From the NCBI GenBank assembly GCA_019693395.1, contig JAAMXP010004334.1:1-21990 (forward strand): a stretch of DNA of 21,990 bases, read 5' to 3'. Below the pieces are notes generated by a model. The model saw nothing but the letters and a program-made list of their open reading frames with translations. It ran no database searches and had not been told where the DNA came from. A program made the translations under genes and the position numbers. This stretch comes from Ettlia oleoabundans (Eukaryota > Chlorophyta > Chlorophyceae > Chlamydomonadales). Positions 1-9,646 of this stretch are shown one piece after another (position 1 is the stretch's first letter; every line of letters begins with the position of its first letter).

Positions 1-87
1 CCCCCCGCCACCTCACTGCCTGCACTCCCACTTGCTGGGCAGTATTGTGGCGAAAGTTTTCATCATTTCCATCCCGCCATGCTGCAG

Positions 88-1198
88 GCTGAAGGCCTGC
101 CGCAGCTGGTTGACCCCGAGTCTGGCTCTCTGACCTTTGGGTGAGCACCAACCACCAGTGTCACTCCCAGCCCAACCCCTACCACCTCCACCCACCCGCG
201 GCCAACACAGAACTGTTGTGCCTCTTCGTCAGAAGCGTGGATGTGCTTCCGTGCAATGCCTCTGCTCTGGTGCTAGTCCATCGCCATGACCCCTGCTTTC
301 TCCTACGTCTCATGCCCCTGCTCCCCCCTGCGCACCAGCAGCAAAGCCCCCAATGCTGCCATTTTCACCCTCTTCATGCCCTTCTCATTTGCAATCGGCC
401 TCTGTTGATCCTTTTTTGCAGCGGCAACTTCACCATTGCCGACTTCATCACTACGGCCGAGGGCTGGACCTGGGACGAGTTTGTTGCTCTGGCTGACACC
501 GAGAATCTGTAAGCCTTTTGCCTTTTGACACCAATTGTGTTGCCGCTCTTCTATGATGCCGTGCCCAGCCTGATGCAGCTCCGTGTCAACTGTGGTTGTT
601 GCTGCTGTGTCAAGCGCTGCTTGTTGACAGCGCGGGCCATCCTGCTGGCCTGGCCCAGTATTGCTGCTGCCTCCAAAGTCATGCTGTCATGCTGGCCGTT
701 CACATGAGTGCTGCAAGCATGCTGAGCCCGCTGCGCTCTTGCGCATTCAATTTACCTCCAAAGCCGTTGTTAGCTCAGGCGGAGACCCCTGCCGGCGCTG
801 ACCTGATTGCTGCATTATAGCCACCCAAGGTCTCCCTCCCTCCTGTCCTCCTACCACCCTGCCGGACTTTCCCGCTAAACCCCTTTGCCCAGTCCCTGGC
901 AGCACCACCTGCTTCGACTCACCGTCCCTACCTCTGCCTGCTCCATATGTTCAGCTATGTGAATATCCACACCACCGAATACCCGGCCGGCTCCATCCGT
1001 GGCCAGATCATGAGTGCCGACGATGTGGATGAGGAGCCAGTGGAGGAGGAACCCGTTGAAGAGGAGCCCGCTGACACTGGAAGCGAGTACAGCACTGCCC
1101 CTACCCCCGCCCCCGTGGCCACCTCAGCAGCTTTGGCGCCTGTGGGCAAGGTTGCCGCCACCCTGGCTGCCGCCCTGCTGGCCGCTGCTCTCCTGTGA
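88..1198 (+). CDS. CHRD-domain surface protein, 3' part (5' end outside window)
   Basis: Three exons are visible: 88-140, 422-508 and 955-1198. Reading phase is kept across both introns (GT...AG), giving 127 residues and a stop. The first exon reads GLPQLVDPESGSLTFG, the second matches the family's 'F-T-x-A-D-F...' helix segment, and the third starts with YVNIHTTEYPAGSIRGQI, the signature end of a CHRD (chordin-type) domain. The N-terminal half, including any HIHxG motif, lies upstream of the window. After the domain comes an acidic repeat (EEPVEEEPVEEEP), a short Pro/Thr/Ala stretch and a C-terminal Ala/Leu-rich hydrophobic segment ending at the stop, which looks like a GPI-attachment signal. 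CHRD domains occur in animal chordin and in bacterial and algal secreted proteins; their biochemical role in algae is not established. It is paralogous to the gene at 2361-5678. The domain call is firm; the surface anchoring is inferred. Confidence 0.85.
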
Positions 1199-2249
1199 GG
1201 GCAACGCCGATGGCAGGCATTGCTGTCGGCCCCCAGAGGCGTGCAGTAGCCCCGCTGATGTTGGATGTTGAAACTATACCTGTCGAAATTCTACAACATG
1301 ATCAACTTGCGCTGATTGTTGCCTCCTCGCGCGAACATCCATTGACACACCACTATCCTTCCCTCCTGGGATGCCATGCCCCTACACTACACCACTCAGC
1401 TGTTACTCACCTACTAGTTGCACTTATCGTTGGATGGCAGAGCCAACCTTGACCAAGTGGGCGGCTTGATATTATGCCGACTCTCCGCTCTATCCTGGGT
1501 TTGGTGGCCTGGTGCCCAGTTGCTCCTGCCCTGCTTGTTGTATTGATGAAGCCCCACCATGCAGGGCTAGCACGCTTCCAATGCTGCCTTTCTTAAGTGC
1601 AGCATGTGGGCTGTTCCTGCGCATGTGTGCTGCAGCCATTGTTGTAACTTACCTTTTCAAGAGATTTGTACCAGGCCGTTGACTTGCATGCAGTTTGTCA
1701 GCCGCCACAGTTAAGGAGGTCATGGCAGCGGCCCGCAGCTGCGCCATGACTCGGCTAAGGCCCAAGCTTGCTTCTAGCAAGCAGCTGACGGCAGCCAAGG
1801 GGCTGCATAGCCCTGGGTGCTGGCCACGCCATCACCGGCAGTGGTGGCAGCAGCATCGAACCGCTTCCTTGCTGCCCTTGGTCTGGATGCTTCTTTACAA
1901 TTTTTGCTGCCGTGTTGGATGACAACTCATTCCAGTTGTAGTGAGCATGCCCTCTCTTGTTACTAAGGTCTCTTGCTGCTTCCAACCCCAGTCCCCGACC
2001 AGTGGAGTACACCGCCGATGACGGAGAGGCCCGGCTCTTTGTCCTGTGCGGCAAACGCTGCAGCCCACAATGTATGGAGCCAGCATGCTCTCAGCCGCCC
2101 GCTGGAAGTGTCCTTTCTATGATTAAGACTATGCAGGTCCGCGGGATGCCGCACAGCTGCCCCCTTAGCTCCCGCGTTCACCGGAGAAGCCATAGTATGA
2201 ATCTTTCCTCCCGAGCACAGCTTCCTTTGCAGCTGCTCAAAAAATGCCA
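1199..2249. other. Intergenic spacer between the two CHRD genes
   Basis: No open frame here resembles a known protein or continues either neighbour. The stretch should contain the 3' UTR of the upstream CHRD gene and the promoter of the downstream one. A TGTAA pentamer at 1643-1647 is a candidate poly(A) signal, and an E2F-like site at 2250-2262 marks the probable promoter-proximal end. Nothing else is recognised. Confidence 0.5.
1643..1647 (+). terminator. Candidate green-algal poly(A) signal (TGTAA)
   Basis: TGTAA is the usual polyadenylation signal in chlorophyte green algae. This copy lies about 445 nt after the stop of the first CHRD gene, a plausible 3' UTR length. A pentamer is short, so a chance match is quite possible. 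Confidence 0.25.
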
Positions 2250-2262
2250 TTTTCCCGCCAAA
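2250..2262 (+). promoter_or_regulatory. E2F/DP-type binding site upstream of the tandem CHRD gene
   Basis: The sequence TTTTCCCGCCAAA contains the E2F consensus TTTSSCGC and extends as TTTCCCGCCAAA, the strong plant/animal form. It ends 98 nt upstream of the proposed ATG at 2361. In plants and green algae E2F/DP-RB controls S-phase and division genes. The motif is seen directly; its function is inferred. Confidence 0.4.
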
Positions 2263-2360
2263 CAGGGTCCCAGTGATTTACTTCTCCTGTTTGTATCATT
2301 GTTCCATTTGCATCTAAAGCAGCCTTGTCGCAAGCTCTGCCAAACAATCACTCCTTCACC

Positions 2361-5300
2361 ATGTGCCGCGGTTTAAATCTGGCGGTGCTGCTGCTCTGCA
2401 CTCTGGCGCTGGGAGCTCGTGCCCAGAAGTGGCAGGAAACTCGGTGAGGGTGGTGCACAAGCGCTAGCGGAGCTGGCCATCATGTCAAACTTCTGGAGAG
2501 GCTGCCCCGCCAACCAAACTCTCCGCGGCGCCACATGCAAACTTGCCCCAGCAATTCAAACCGATGCAGCATCGGTGCCGAGGGGGTTTGCCCGCCTTGT
2601 GGTTTGAAACCCACCAAGTCGTCTTGCCGCCTGCCGCCGTCTTTGCGACACAGGTGCCGTCCCTGACTGAGGAGGAGGTGGGCGGCGCCATGGGCTCCTT
2701 CAAGATGTGGTCCGCTCCTGGCGGCATGATTGAGTGGTCTATGGAGGTGTCAGGTGCGTGCTCCCGCAACTCTCCTACCCTTACATCGGCAAACGGCCGC
2801 ATGGTTAGACGCTGGTGTTTCCAGACTTCCCTAAGGTCGGTAGCTGACGCTCACGCCCCCCGCCACTAACTCTGCCCTGCAGACATTGAGGGCCTCACCA
2901 TGGCCCACATCCACGTGGGCAACTCTACCACCAACGGCCCCGTGGCCATCATCCTGGTGCCAACTGCCACTGAGGAGGTGGGTCGCTGTGCCACCATTTT
3001 TGTGGGGGATTGGAAGCCTGCCTCCTTCCATCCCAGGAATTTCATGAACGTGTTTCTTGCCATAATAATCCAAGTAATACTCCAGGAATGCATTAGGCAG
3101 GCTGCAACCTGCAACTAAAGGTCATCGCTTTCTGTGCTCTCCTATTGCAGTCTGACGGAAGCCCCCCTATGCTGGTTAACCCCATCACTGGCTCCTACAA
3201 CGCCACAGCGTAAGAGGCCGCTCCCCGCCCAGGCTGCCGTGCCACCAGCACTGTTGCTGCGCCACTGTATGTCAATGTCAGCCTGCCTATGACTGCCACA
3301 AACACCTGGCTTGTCCTTTGCCCACCGCTGCCTGGACTTACTCGTTGGTCCACCACCTCAAGACCTGCCAATTCATTGCCTGCTACTCACAACACAGCGC
3401 ACAGTCTCTGCGGCCCCAGTGATTCGCCTAAATCCCTGTCCAGCGTTTCCTTTTACTCCGCCCACCCACCAACCTTTCGCGCAACTCTTGATTGCTCGAG
3501 CCGTAACTGCCCGCGCCCCACTTTTTGAACTCCCCAGCCTTTCATCCTGCCGTCATTTTACCGTGTTGCAGTGCCTTCACCGAGGCCGACATTCTGGAGT
3601 CTGGCTTCACCATGGAGGACCTCCTTAATGCCGCCGACGAGGAGGGCCTGTACGTCAACCTCCACACCACCGACTTCCCGGGCGGCGCCATCCGTGGCCA
3701 GGTCATGCCAGGTATGGGCCATGCGATTCTGAGACGCACAACTCCGCTCTTAACCACCCAGCCAGGAAGATTCGCTTTTCTCCTGTCCTGCTGGCCAGCC
3801 TTATCCCCCGTTGTGACCAACTCGTAACGGTTGTCAGTGCTGTATTACTGCGGACCTTGCCTTGTGGACTGTGCCTTTTGCCGCAACTTTTGCGACATTC
3901 TGCCATCGGTTTCCTGCACACTGCCTTCCAGCATTTCAATCCAAGCTTACCGTCTGACCCCTACCTTCTTCTGCTCTGCAGTGCCGGACCAGGAGTTCAT
4001 GGCCGAGCTCAGCGGCGAAAACCAGGTGATCACACAGCCAGCCACCCACCCAACCGGTGTTCTGCCTGTTCTATATCCCTGGCCAATAGCCAGCCAACCA
4101 ACCCGCTCACTCAAGCTAGCAAGCCATGTTGCCTTTTTACCGCGTTGGCAAGGAGATATGTCAGCTGTGTGTGTACCCTTGTGCTGGTCTCATTCTGCCG
4201 CGCATCCCTTTTGCTCTGTTGCAGATCCCCCCTGTTGAGGACGCCGCCACTGGCACCTTCAAGCTGATGGAGGCTGATGATGGCGAGTACTCTTGGGAGC
4301 TGACCATCAAGGGTGAGTGGATGGGGTTGCCCCCTGGCCGCAGGGTCTAGGGTTACTGGAACAATCTGCCAGTCACGCATCTGCCACTGTGGAACAACTC
4401 TGCCGCATTGGAAACGCCCGGCTACATGCTACATTGCATGCGGCAACTTGCTTGTGCCCTTCTCCCCTCCCTAAATGTACAGCCCTCACCTCCTTACTGC
4501 GCTGCAGACATCACTGACCTCACCATGGCCCACATCCACGCCGGCAATGCTACCACCAGCGGCGGTGTTGTGGCTATTCTGGTCCCTACTGCTAACGATG
4601 AGGTGGGTGATGAGCTAGGCGGATGCACCTTGTGCCAATGTCCTGCTTCACCACACAGGAAACCGTCTGCATCACTACCTGCTTGCACCCTGCCCCACAG
4701 CCATGCCCTTCTCTTGGTGCCATCAGAGCAGCGCAGCACAAGGGCCCGCCAACACTTTCATCTCATTTTTCATGTCATGGGCGCTCTTGTTGCTGCAGGC
4801 TGAGGGCAACCCACCCGTGCTGGTTGACCCGGCTTCCGGCGACCTCACATACAGGTGGGAGCACTACAACCTTAAATTGCAGTGCATTGCTCGCGTGTAT
4901 TGCTGGTGTTTGCTGCAGTTTTTTGTCCCTGCTTGTGCTTGGGCGTTTGTTTCCATGCTTCAAAGCTGGTCTTGTCCCTGGGGAGCATTCCATGCAAGTG
5001 CCTGCTGGCCAACCCCACATCTTTGCCGTCTCATCGCCTCGCCTGCATGCTTCTTACCCTCCGCTCTGTTGTCGCCACCTGCCCCTGCGTTTGCCCGCAG
5101 CGGCACCTTCACCGCCGCCGACCTGCTTGACACCACCGCCGAGGAGTTCCGTGCCAAGCTGCGCTTCAATGTTGAGGAGAACTTGTGAGTGACGGCTGCC
5201 TGCTGACTGTTCATTGATGCAGTGCTGGATGCAGTGCTCAGTTGCCCGTTACACCTACTTGACACCTGCTTTACCTTCTTTGCTCTCGTTGTCTGATCAG

Positions 5301-5678
5301 TACTTGGGCAGGACGCGTGTTCTATTGCCCAGCTTCCCCTTGCCTTTGTCAATAACCCCTTGTCTCACTTGTTGTGCTGTCCCGATCCCCCATCTTGTCT
5401 GCAGCTACATCAACCTGCACACCACCCAGTACCCCGGTGGTGTGATTCGGGGCCAGCTGATGTGGCACGGTGACATGGACCACGAGGGCCACGACCACTC
5501 ACACGAGAGCGAGGCTGAGGCAGAGGCAGAGGCAGAGGCCGAGGCTGAGGGCAGCATGGAGGCTGAGGCCCCTGCTATGATGCCTGGCGAGACCACCTCC
5601 GCAGCTTACCTGGCCGCCTCCCCCCTTAAGGCTGCTGGCGTGCTGCTTGCGGCCGCTGTGGGTGCTGTGCTGCTCTGA
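2361..5678 (+). CDS. Secreted protein with two tandem CHRD domains and a GPI-like tail
   Basis: Exons: 2361-2443, 2654-2753, 2883-2977, 3151-3209, 3572-3711, 3982-4025, 4225-4312, 4508-4602, 4799-4854, 5101-5184, 5405-5678. The sum is about 372 codons. The start was chosen because it opens a signal peptide (MCRGLNLAVLLLCTLALGARA). Module 1 runs from VPSLTEEEVGG through MAHIHVGNSTTNGPV to YVNLHTTDFPGGAIRGQV. Module 2 runs from QEFMAELSGENQIPPVEDA through MAHIHAGNATTSGGV to YINLHTTQYPGGVIRGQL. Both show the CHRD hallmarks HIHxG and HTxxxPGGxIRGQ. A His-rich segment, an (EA)n run and a hydrophobic Ala/Leu/Val C-terminus follow, suggesting GPI anchoring. Phases agree at every junction except exon 1 to exon 2, where the frame does not close; a short exon of 3n+1 nt (or an error) is missing, probably the start of module 1. 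Function is unknown; a cell-wall or cell-surface location is inferred. Confidence 0.85.
5511..5549 (+). repeat. Hexamer repeat GAGGCN coding for (Glu-Ala)n
   Basis: Six consecutive GAGGCN units (GAGGCT, GAGGCA three times, GAGGCC, GAGGCT) followed by GAG encode an alternating Glu-Ala run within the last exon of the tandem CHRD gene. Such in-frame minisatellites vary easily in copy number. It forms an acidic, probably extended spacer between the second CHRD module and the C-terminal anchor. Confidence 0.85.
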
Positions 5679-6590
5679 GTTTAGCTCGGACAGGCATGTT
5701 GGTTGGATGCATGTGGGGCTGCTGCCAGACGTAGGCCAGTGAGGTTTCGCTCTCAGTGTGTCCCTGCTCGCCTCTGCTAAATGAAGGGAAACCATCTGCA
5801 CATTCCCACCTGCTCCATTGAACGCACACACCGCTCAACCATTTCTATCCCTCTTCTGCTGTTGCTCTTTTCAGAACATTCGTCATCACTCAATTCCAGC
5901 ACCATATTCAGACCAACACACCATACCAGCCTAACTGCTGGGGACCAATTGCACCTTTCAGCATCTGTGCCACAGCATCAGAAGCCACCTCCAACCTGTT
6001 GAGTTTCCCTTGCTGCTTGGCCTGCTGCAGTGGATGCCACTCCCCTATCAGCAGATTTTAACACAAAAACAGGTATTGGCTCGCGTTCCTTTCTCTTGCC
6101 TTTCTTACCCTTGCATTCTCCGTCCCTGCTGCTGGTAGCTAGGCATGGATGGCTCAACCCTCCAACCTCAGCCCATACAACAAGGCCGCCTTTGCATCGG
6201 GAATACGGATGTCCGGGCTCGGACATTTACTCTCTACCTCGTTCCAATGTAAAAATGGCATACCACTTTTGCAGCAGTCGAATGGAAACACAGCCCCATA
6301 GTAAAGCGCCACTTACAAACAGTGTTGGGGGCTACGATGGCATTCACCAGGGCCTCTTGGCACCGTTCAGCCGCTGTGCCCAGCACCAAACACTGTTTCA
6401 GTGGTGCGCGCAGAACAGAACCCTAGTTGACTTGGCGCCGCAGTTCTGCTGAGCTGGCAAACGGACAACATGTCGCGTTTGAGAAAAATGGGCAAGAATT
6501 CTGTGGCTGAACAGGTCGTAGGGGCACAGCGGAGCCTTCCAAGGTGGCTTGATCTCCTTGCTGCCTTGTTGTGGGCAACCCCAGGTCGCT
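5679..6590. other. Intergenic spacer after the tandem CHRD gene
   Basis: No recognisable gene. The left part should be the 3' UTR of the CHRD gene, with a candidate TGTAA signal at 6248-6252. A short open frame starting at 6469 (MSRLRKMGKNSVAEQVVG...) overlaps the next candidate start at 6591 in another frame and resembles nothing known. Confidence 0.45.
6248..6252 (+). terminator. Candidate green-algal poly(A) signal (TGTAA)
   Basis: TGTAA lies about 570 nt downstream of the stop of the tandem CHRD gene, the first copy noticed in this spacer. The match is only five bases, so the evidence is weak. Confidence 0.25.
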
Positions 6591-7335
6591 ATGTCGAGCG
6601 AGGACCCCAAAACCGTCGGTGCTGCCGGGGCTGAGGGAGGTGGGTTTGTATGGCGCCCCTCCGACCCGCATGCGCAGACGCCGTGGGCACCATGTAGCTC
6701 ATTTGCACCCCTGCTTCCTCCTGCATGCCGCCACAGGTGCTGGCGCTGCTGCTGCCGGCAGAAACCAAATCCCAGCGGCTCTGCCCGACAGACTAGAGTT
6801 AGCATGCGGGACGGTGAAGGCATTCTGCTTGACCCATTTTCTCAGCCTCTTCGTGATGGGCATGGTGCAGATGTGCTGCACTGTGCTGGTCACCTGTTCC
6901 CAAAGCTGCACACGCACCAGTGCTGCAGCAATCTGGGCGACCAGATGGGTTTTATTGCATTTCCTGCTGTTGCGGTGGTAGCAGCCTGCACGTCCACCGT
7001 GCACTGCATGTCGCACGGCATGGCAGGCGGCGTGGCCTGCTTTTGGCGGGCCTGGGGCTGTATCAGGCGACCAACTCCCCGGCAGTGGCATGGCTCAGCT
7101 GCTGCCTTCGTGGCAACAAGTTCCTGGACAATGCCTGGCTGACAGCTCTTGTGCTGGCACCAATAGCTACCTCAGGTGCATAGGGAGGGGATATCCTGCA
7201 GGGCGAACACATTGCTGCTGGAGCGTCATCGGCACCATGCCTTCAAACCGTCTGATCTGGCAGCAACACTTGCCTCCTACGCAATCCAGCTTCCGCAAAA
7301 GCCTTCTTATGGTATGCATGCACTCTATTTTGATA
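6591..7335 (+). pseudogene. Frame-broken remnant of a possible TMEM205/DUF4149-like membrane protein
   Basis: An ATG at 6591 (MSSEDPKTVGAAGAEGG) can be spliced from 6639 to 6737 in phase. It then reads into PDRLELACGTVKAFCLTHFL and a hydrophobic SLFVMGMVQMCCTVL segment. From about 6888 the coding-like text moves to another frame (GHLFPKLHTHQ..., then DQMGFIAFPAVAVVAAC). Near 7054 it moves to a third (GLYQATNSPAVAWLS, then ALVLAPIATSG), and near 7200 back again (NTLLLERHRHHAFKPSDLAA, KPSYGMHALYF). The order of pieces (hydrophobic helix, LF-x-LP-x-HQF-like segment, 'P-x-TS' helix, LLERHRH, a Gly-Met-His motif) resembles TMEM205/DUF4149 proteins, recalled from family knowledge only. No intron set I could find restores one frame: one required gap is only about 26 bp and another about 45 bp. 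It is either a decayed gene, an assembly with indels, or a chance resemblance. Family call low; frame disruption moderate. Confidence 0.3.
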
Positions 7336-7424
7336 CAACCTAACTCACCAAAGGACAGCACCGAGCAGCCGCCATCCTGTCAACTGTTGATAAGGGGCAT
7401 GCAGCCACACCCTTGTGGCCTGTT

Positions 7425-8378
7425 GTTGTGAGCCTCCTTGGTGCAGTTCTTGCCTATCTGTGGGCCCTCAGGCAGCCTCACAATCACAGCCAGCTGGCGG
7501 CATCACTGGCTCACTTCAGCGCTGGGCTGGGTGTAGCCCTGTGGTTCTTCTACCTGTGCAACTTGCCCACACCTGCAAAACACTACCTTTCGTGGGAAAT
7601 GGAAGCGGCATGCTGCTGTGTCATGGCTCGTATCACTTGGGCCATGTCTTGCGATGCCCACGGGGGGCTGTCTGGCGCTTTTTCGAGGCCCTGTTCCATT
7701 TGGAAGAAGCAGGGCCCTACGTCACGCGCCTGTGTGCTGACGGCTGGATGGCAGGTGAATGGTGATGCATCCCTGGTTAACCGCCATCCAGCTTGTGGTC
7801 CTGTGCTGTGGTTGCGCACGCCGTTGATTTGCAGTCAGATAGGAGGGTCTGTGGGTTTGATGACAGGGGCAGGTGATCCCTCTGTGCTGCAGCGGGCACG
7901 GCTGGAACCTGTTAAGCGCAGCTGCTTGTACATATCACTAGCAGCCTCTATGCACAGTGCTCATGAGCAAGCAGCAGTGCCGAGTGGCTTTCACTCATTG
8001 CTCAGTCGGTTAGCGCACTGCTCTGCCTTGCTGCAGACCCTGCCCCTGCATCGGAGGAAGAGAAGCGAGCACGGACCTGCTTGCTGCAGGCGCCTTTCCA
8101 TGCAGGTGGGTGCTGTTTTCTGCATGGTGGCCCTGGCACTTGATCTCATACACGACCAAACGTGGAATGCCGGGGTTTCCAAATGTGCAGCAGCTGCGTG
8201 AACCATGCATGTGCAGACCTTGCTGGAATCTTTCTCAATCTAGCTGGTTGGTGTTGGTTGATGCTTTGGTATCTTCCTGTTTGACCATGCAGGGATGCGT
8301 GTGTTGAAGCTTGGTCTTGCGTGGTACGCACTGGGGATCGTGGCCCAAGCCCTGGCCATCGTTTCACGCCAGAAGTAG
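7425..8378 (+). other. Unrecognised coding-like pieces, possibly exons of a membrane protein
   Basis: Several pieces look coding but do not join into a verified model. At about 7425-7580 a frame reads LLSLLGAVLAYLWALRQ and then AHFSAGLGVALWFFYLCNLP, two hydrophobic segments. At about 7600-7755 a different frame reads CPRGAVWRFFEALFHLEEAG up to a possible donor after GGATGGCAG. At 8104-8200 a frame reads VGAVFCMVALALDLIHDQTW. At 8295-8378, after a TGCAG acceptor ending at 8292, comes MRVLKLGLAWYALGIVAQAL...SRQK and a stop, which would suit the C-terminal end of a membrane protein. I do not recognise the family. These may continue the broken gene at 6591 or belong to a separate one. Confidence 0.22.
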
Positions 8379-9646
8379 TAAGCCACGCCAGCATGAAAAC
8401 CGCACTTACCAGAAGCCGATATGATGTATCAAGTCGGATGTGCTGTCATATGTTAGCCTCCACTTCTTGCAGCACTCGATGCCAATGTGCCCAGTTTGCG
8501 TTGCTTTCTGCTGGGGGTTGCCGTGCTTGCTTTGCAACAGCTGTTTGCCCAGTTTGCAATGCCTTTATCTGTGAGCGGACACATTCTTGCGGCAGCTTTG
8601 TAGTGGCGTAGCCAGTTTGTTGTGGTTTGTGATCCCCGTGTGTACAGTGAATGACACAATGCCTTGTGAGAACCAAGGGCTCGTTGGCTGTACCAGGACG
8701 GTACCTCAAACCAGGGGCATCCCATGTGCCCGCTGCAGCTGCTGTAGCGCCATTCAGTTGAGCGTTATGTGTTCCCTTAAGCTCCTGGGCATGCAGGTCA
8801 CAGCAGATAATGAGCGGCACTGATTGAGTCGCTCCAATCCAGCACCAATTTTAGGTGGCTGTCTGGTTTCTTGCAGTGCCGCTTGTGGGGAAGGAGTGCA
8901 TGCCGCTGAGCTGCTGTGCTCAAGTGCCACCACCCACATCCTGTGTGGATGCTGGCCACATGCTGACTCTGCATGGCCCATCATAGCAGCTTTACAGGCT
9001 GTCATGTGGATGCGTCAGGAGTAGAACGGGGTGCTCTCGGGGTTCTCGGGTTGCTCCTTGGCAGTGGTCAAAATACACGACGATGGTAAGGCCCGTGCGA
9101 AAGGTTGGCAGTGTATGTTTGGAGGGCCAGGGCAAGCCATCATATCACCAACCAACCCTTCCATAGGCATCAAACGCATGCCTCGCAGCTTGACCAACGC
9201 AACTGTATGCCTCTCTTCTGTGCGCCTCACTGCTCACTTGCCGTGCACCCTGTGCTCAGCGTGGAATGCTGGTGAGCATCGTGGAAAACTGTTACACGTG
9301 TGCCACCACCATTCAATGGCTGGCTGCAGCAAAAGATCTGCCCCAGCTCCACGATGCATGTGGAGCAAGGAGAGTGTGCACTACGAAGTAACAGCGTCAA
9401 ATGGCAGAAAGGGCGGCACCACCGCCTGCTAACGATTGCCACTGCCTTGGGCGCTCAGCGCCGCTTGTGAGTGCAGTCCGGCAATCTAGCAGCGAAACAA
9501 GTGAATGACCTCCACATGTGGTTGAGAAGGTAACGGCTAGTATGGCCAGGGAGGTTGCACGACTGGGTGGCCAAAGCGCAACATGTCCTGCTCGGTAGAA
9601 TACACGGGCGGTGGCTGGGTGACACTCTATGGCGGCAGGAGGGCCA
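8379..9646. other. Spacer containing the presumed NDUFV1 3' UTR; no gene seen
   Basis: Open frames here are short, on both strands, and lack recognisable motifs. The right-hand part should be the 3' UTR of the minus-strand NDUFV1 gene ending at 9647. TTACA (TGTAA on the minus strand) occurs at 9292-9296 and 8992-8996 as possible poly(A) signals. Nothing else is supported. Confidence 0.45.

Noticed and set aside
868..875. Second E2F-like 8-mer TTTCCCGC
   Set aside because: It lies in an intron near the 3' end of the first CHRD gene, lacks the extended form, and a few such 8-mers are expected by chance in 22 kb.
8000..8036. tRNA-like D-arm text (GCTCAGTCGGTTAGCGC) followed by a possible anticodon stem
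   Set aside because: No acceptor-stem pairing and no T-arm GGTTCGAATCC-type sequence follows at the right distance; the anticodon loop would be too large.
7413..8201. 262-codon open frame read as one gene
   Set aside because: Its coding-like character is limited to the two ends, and the middle looks random while a different frame looks better at 7600-7755.
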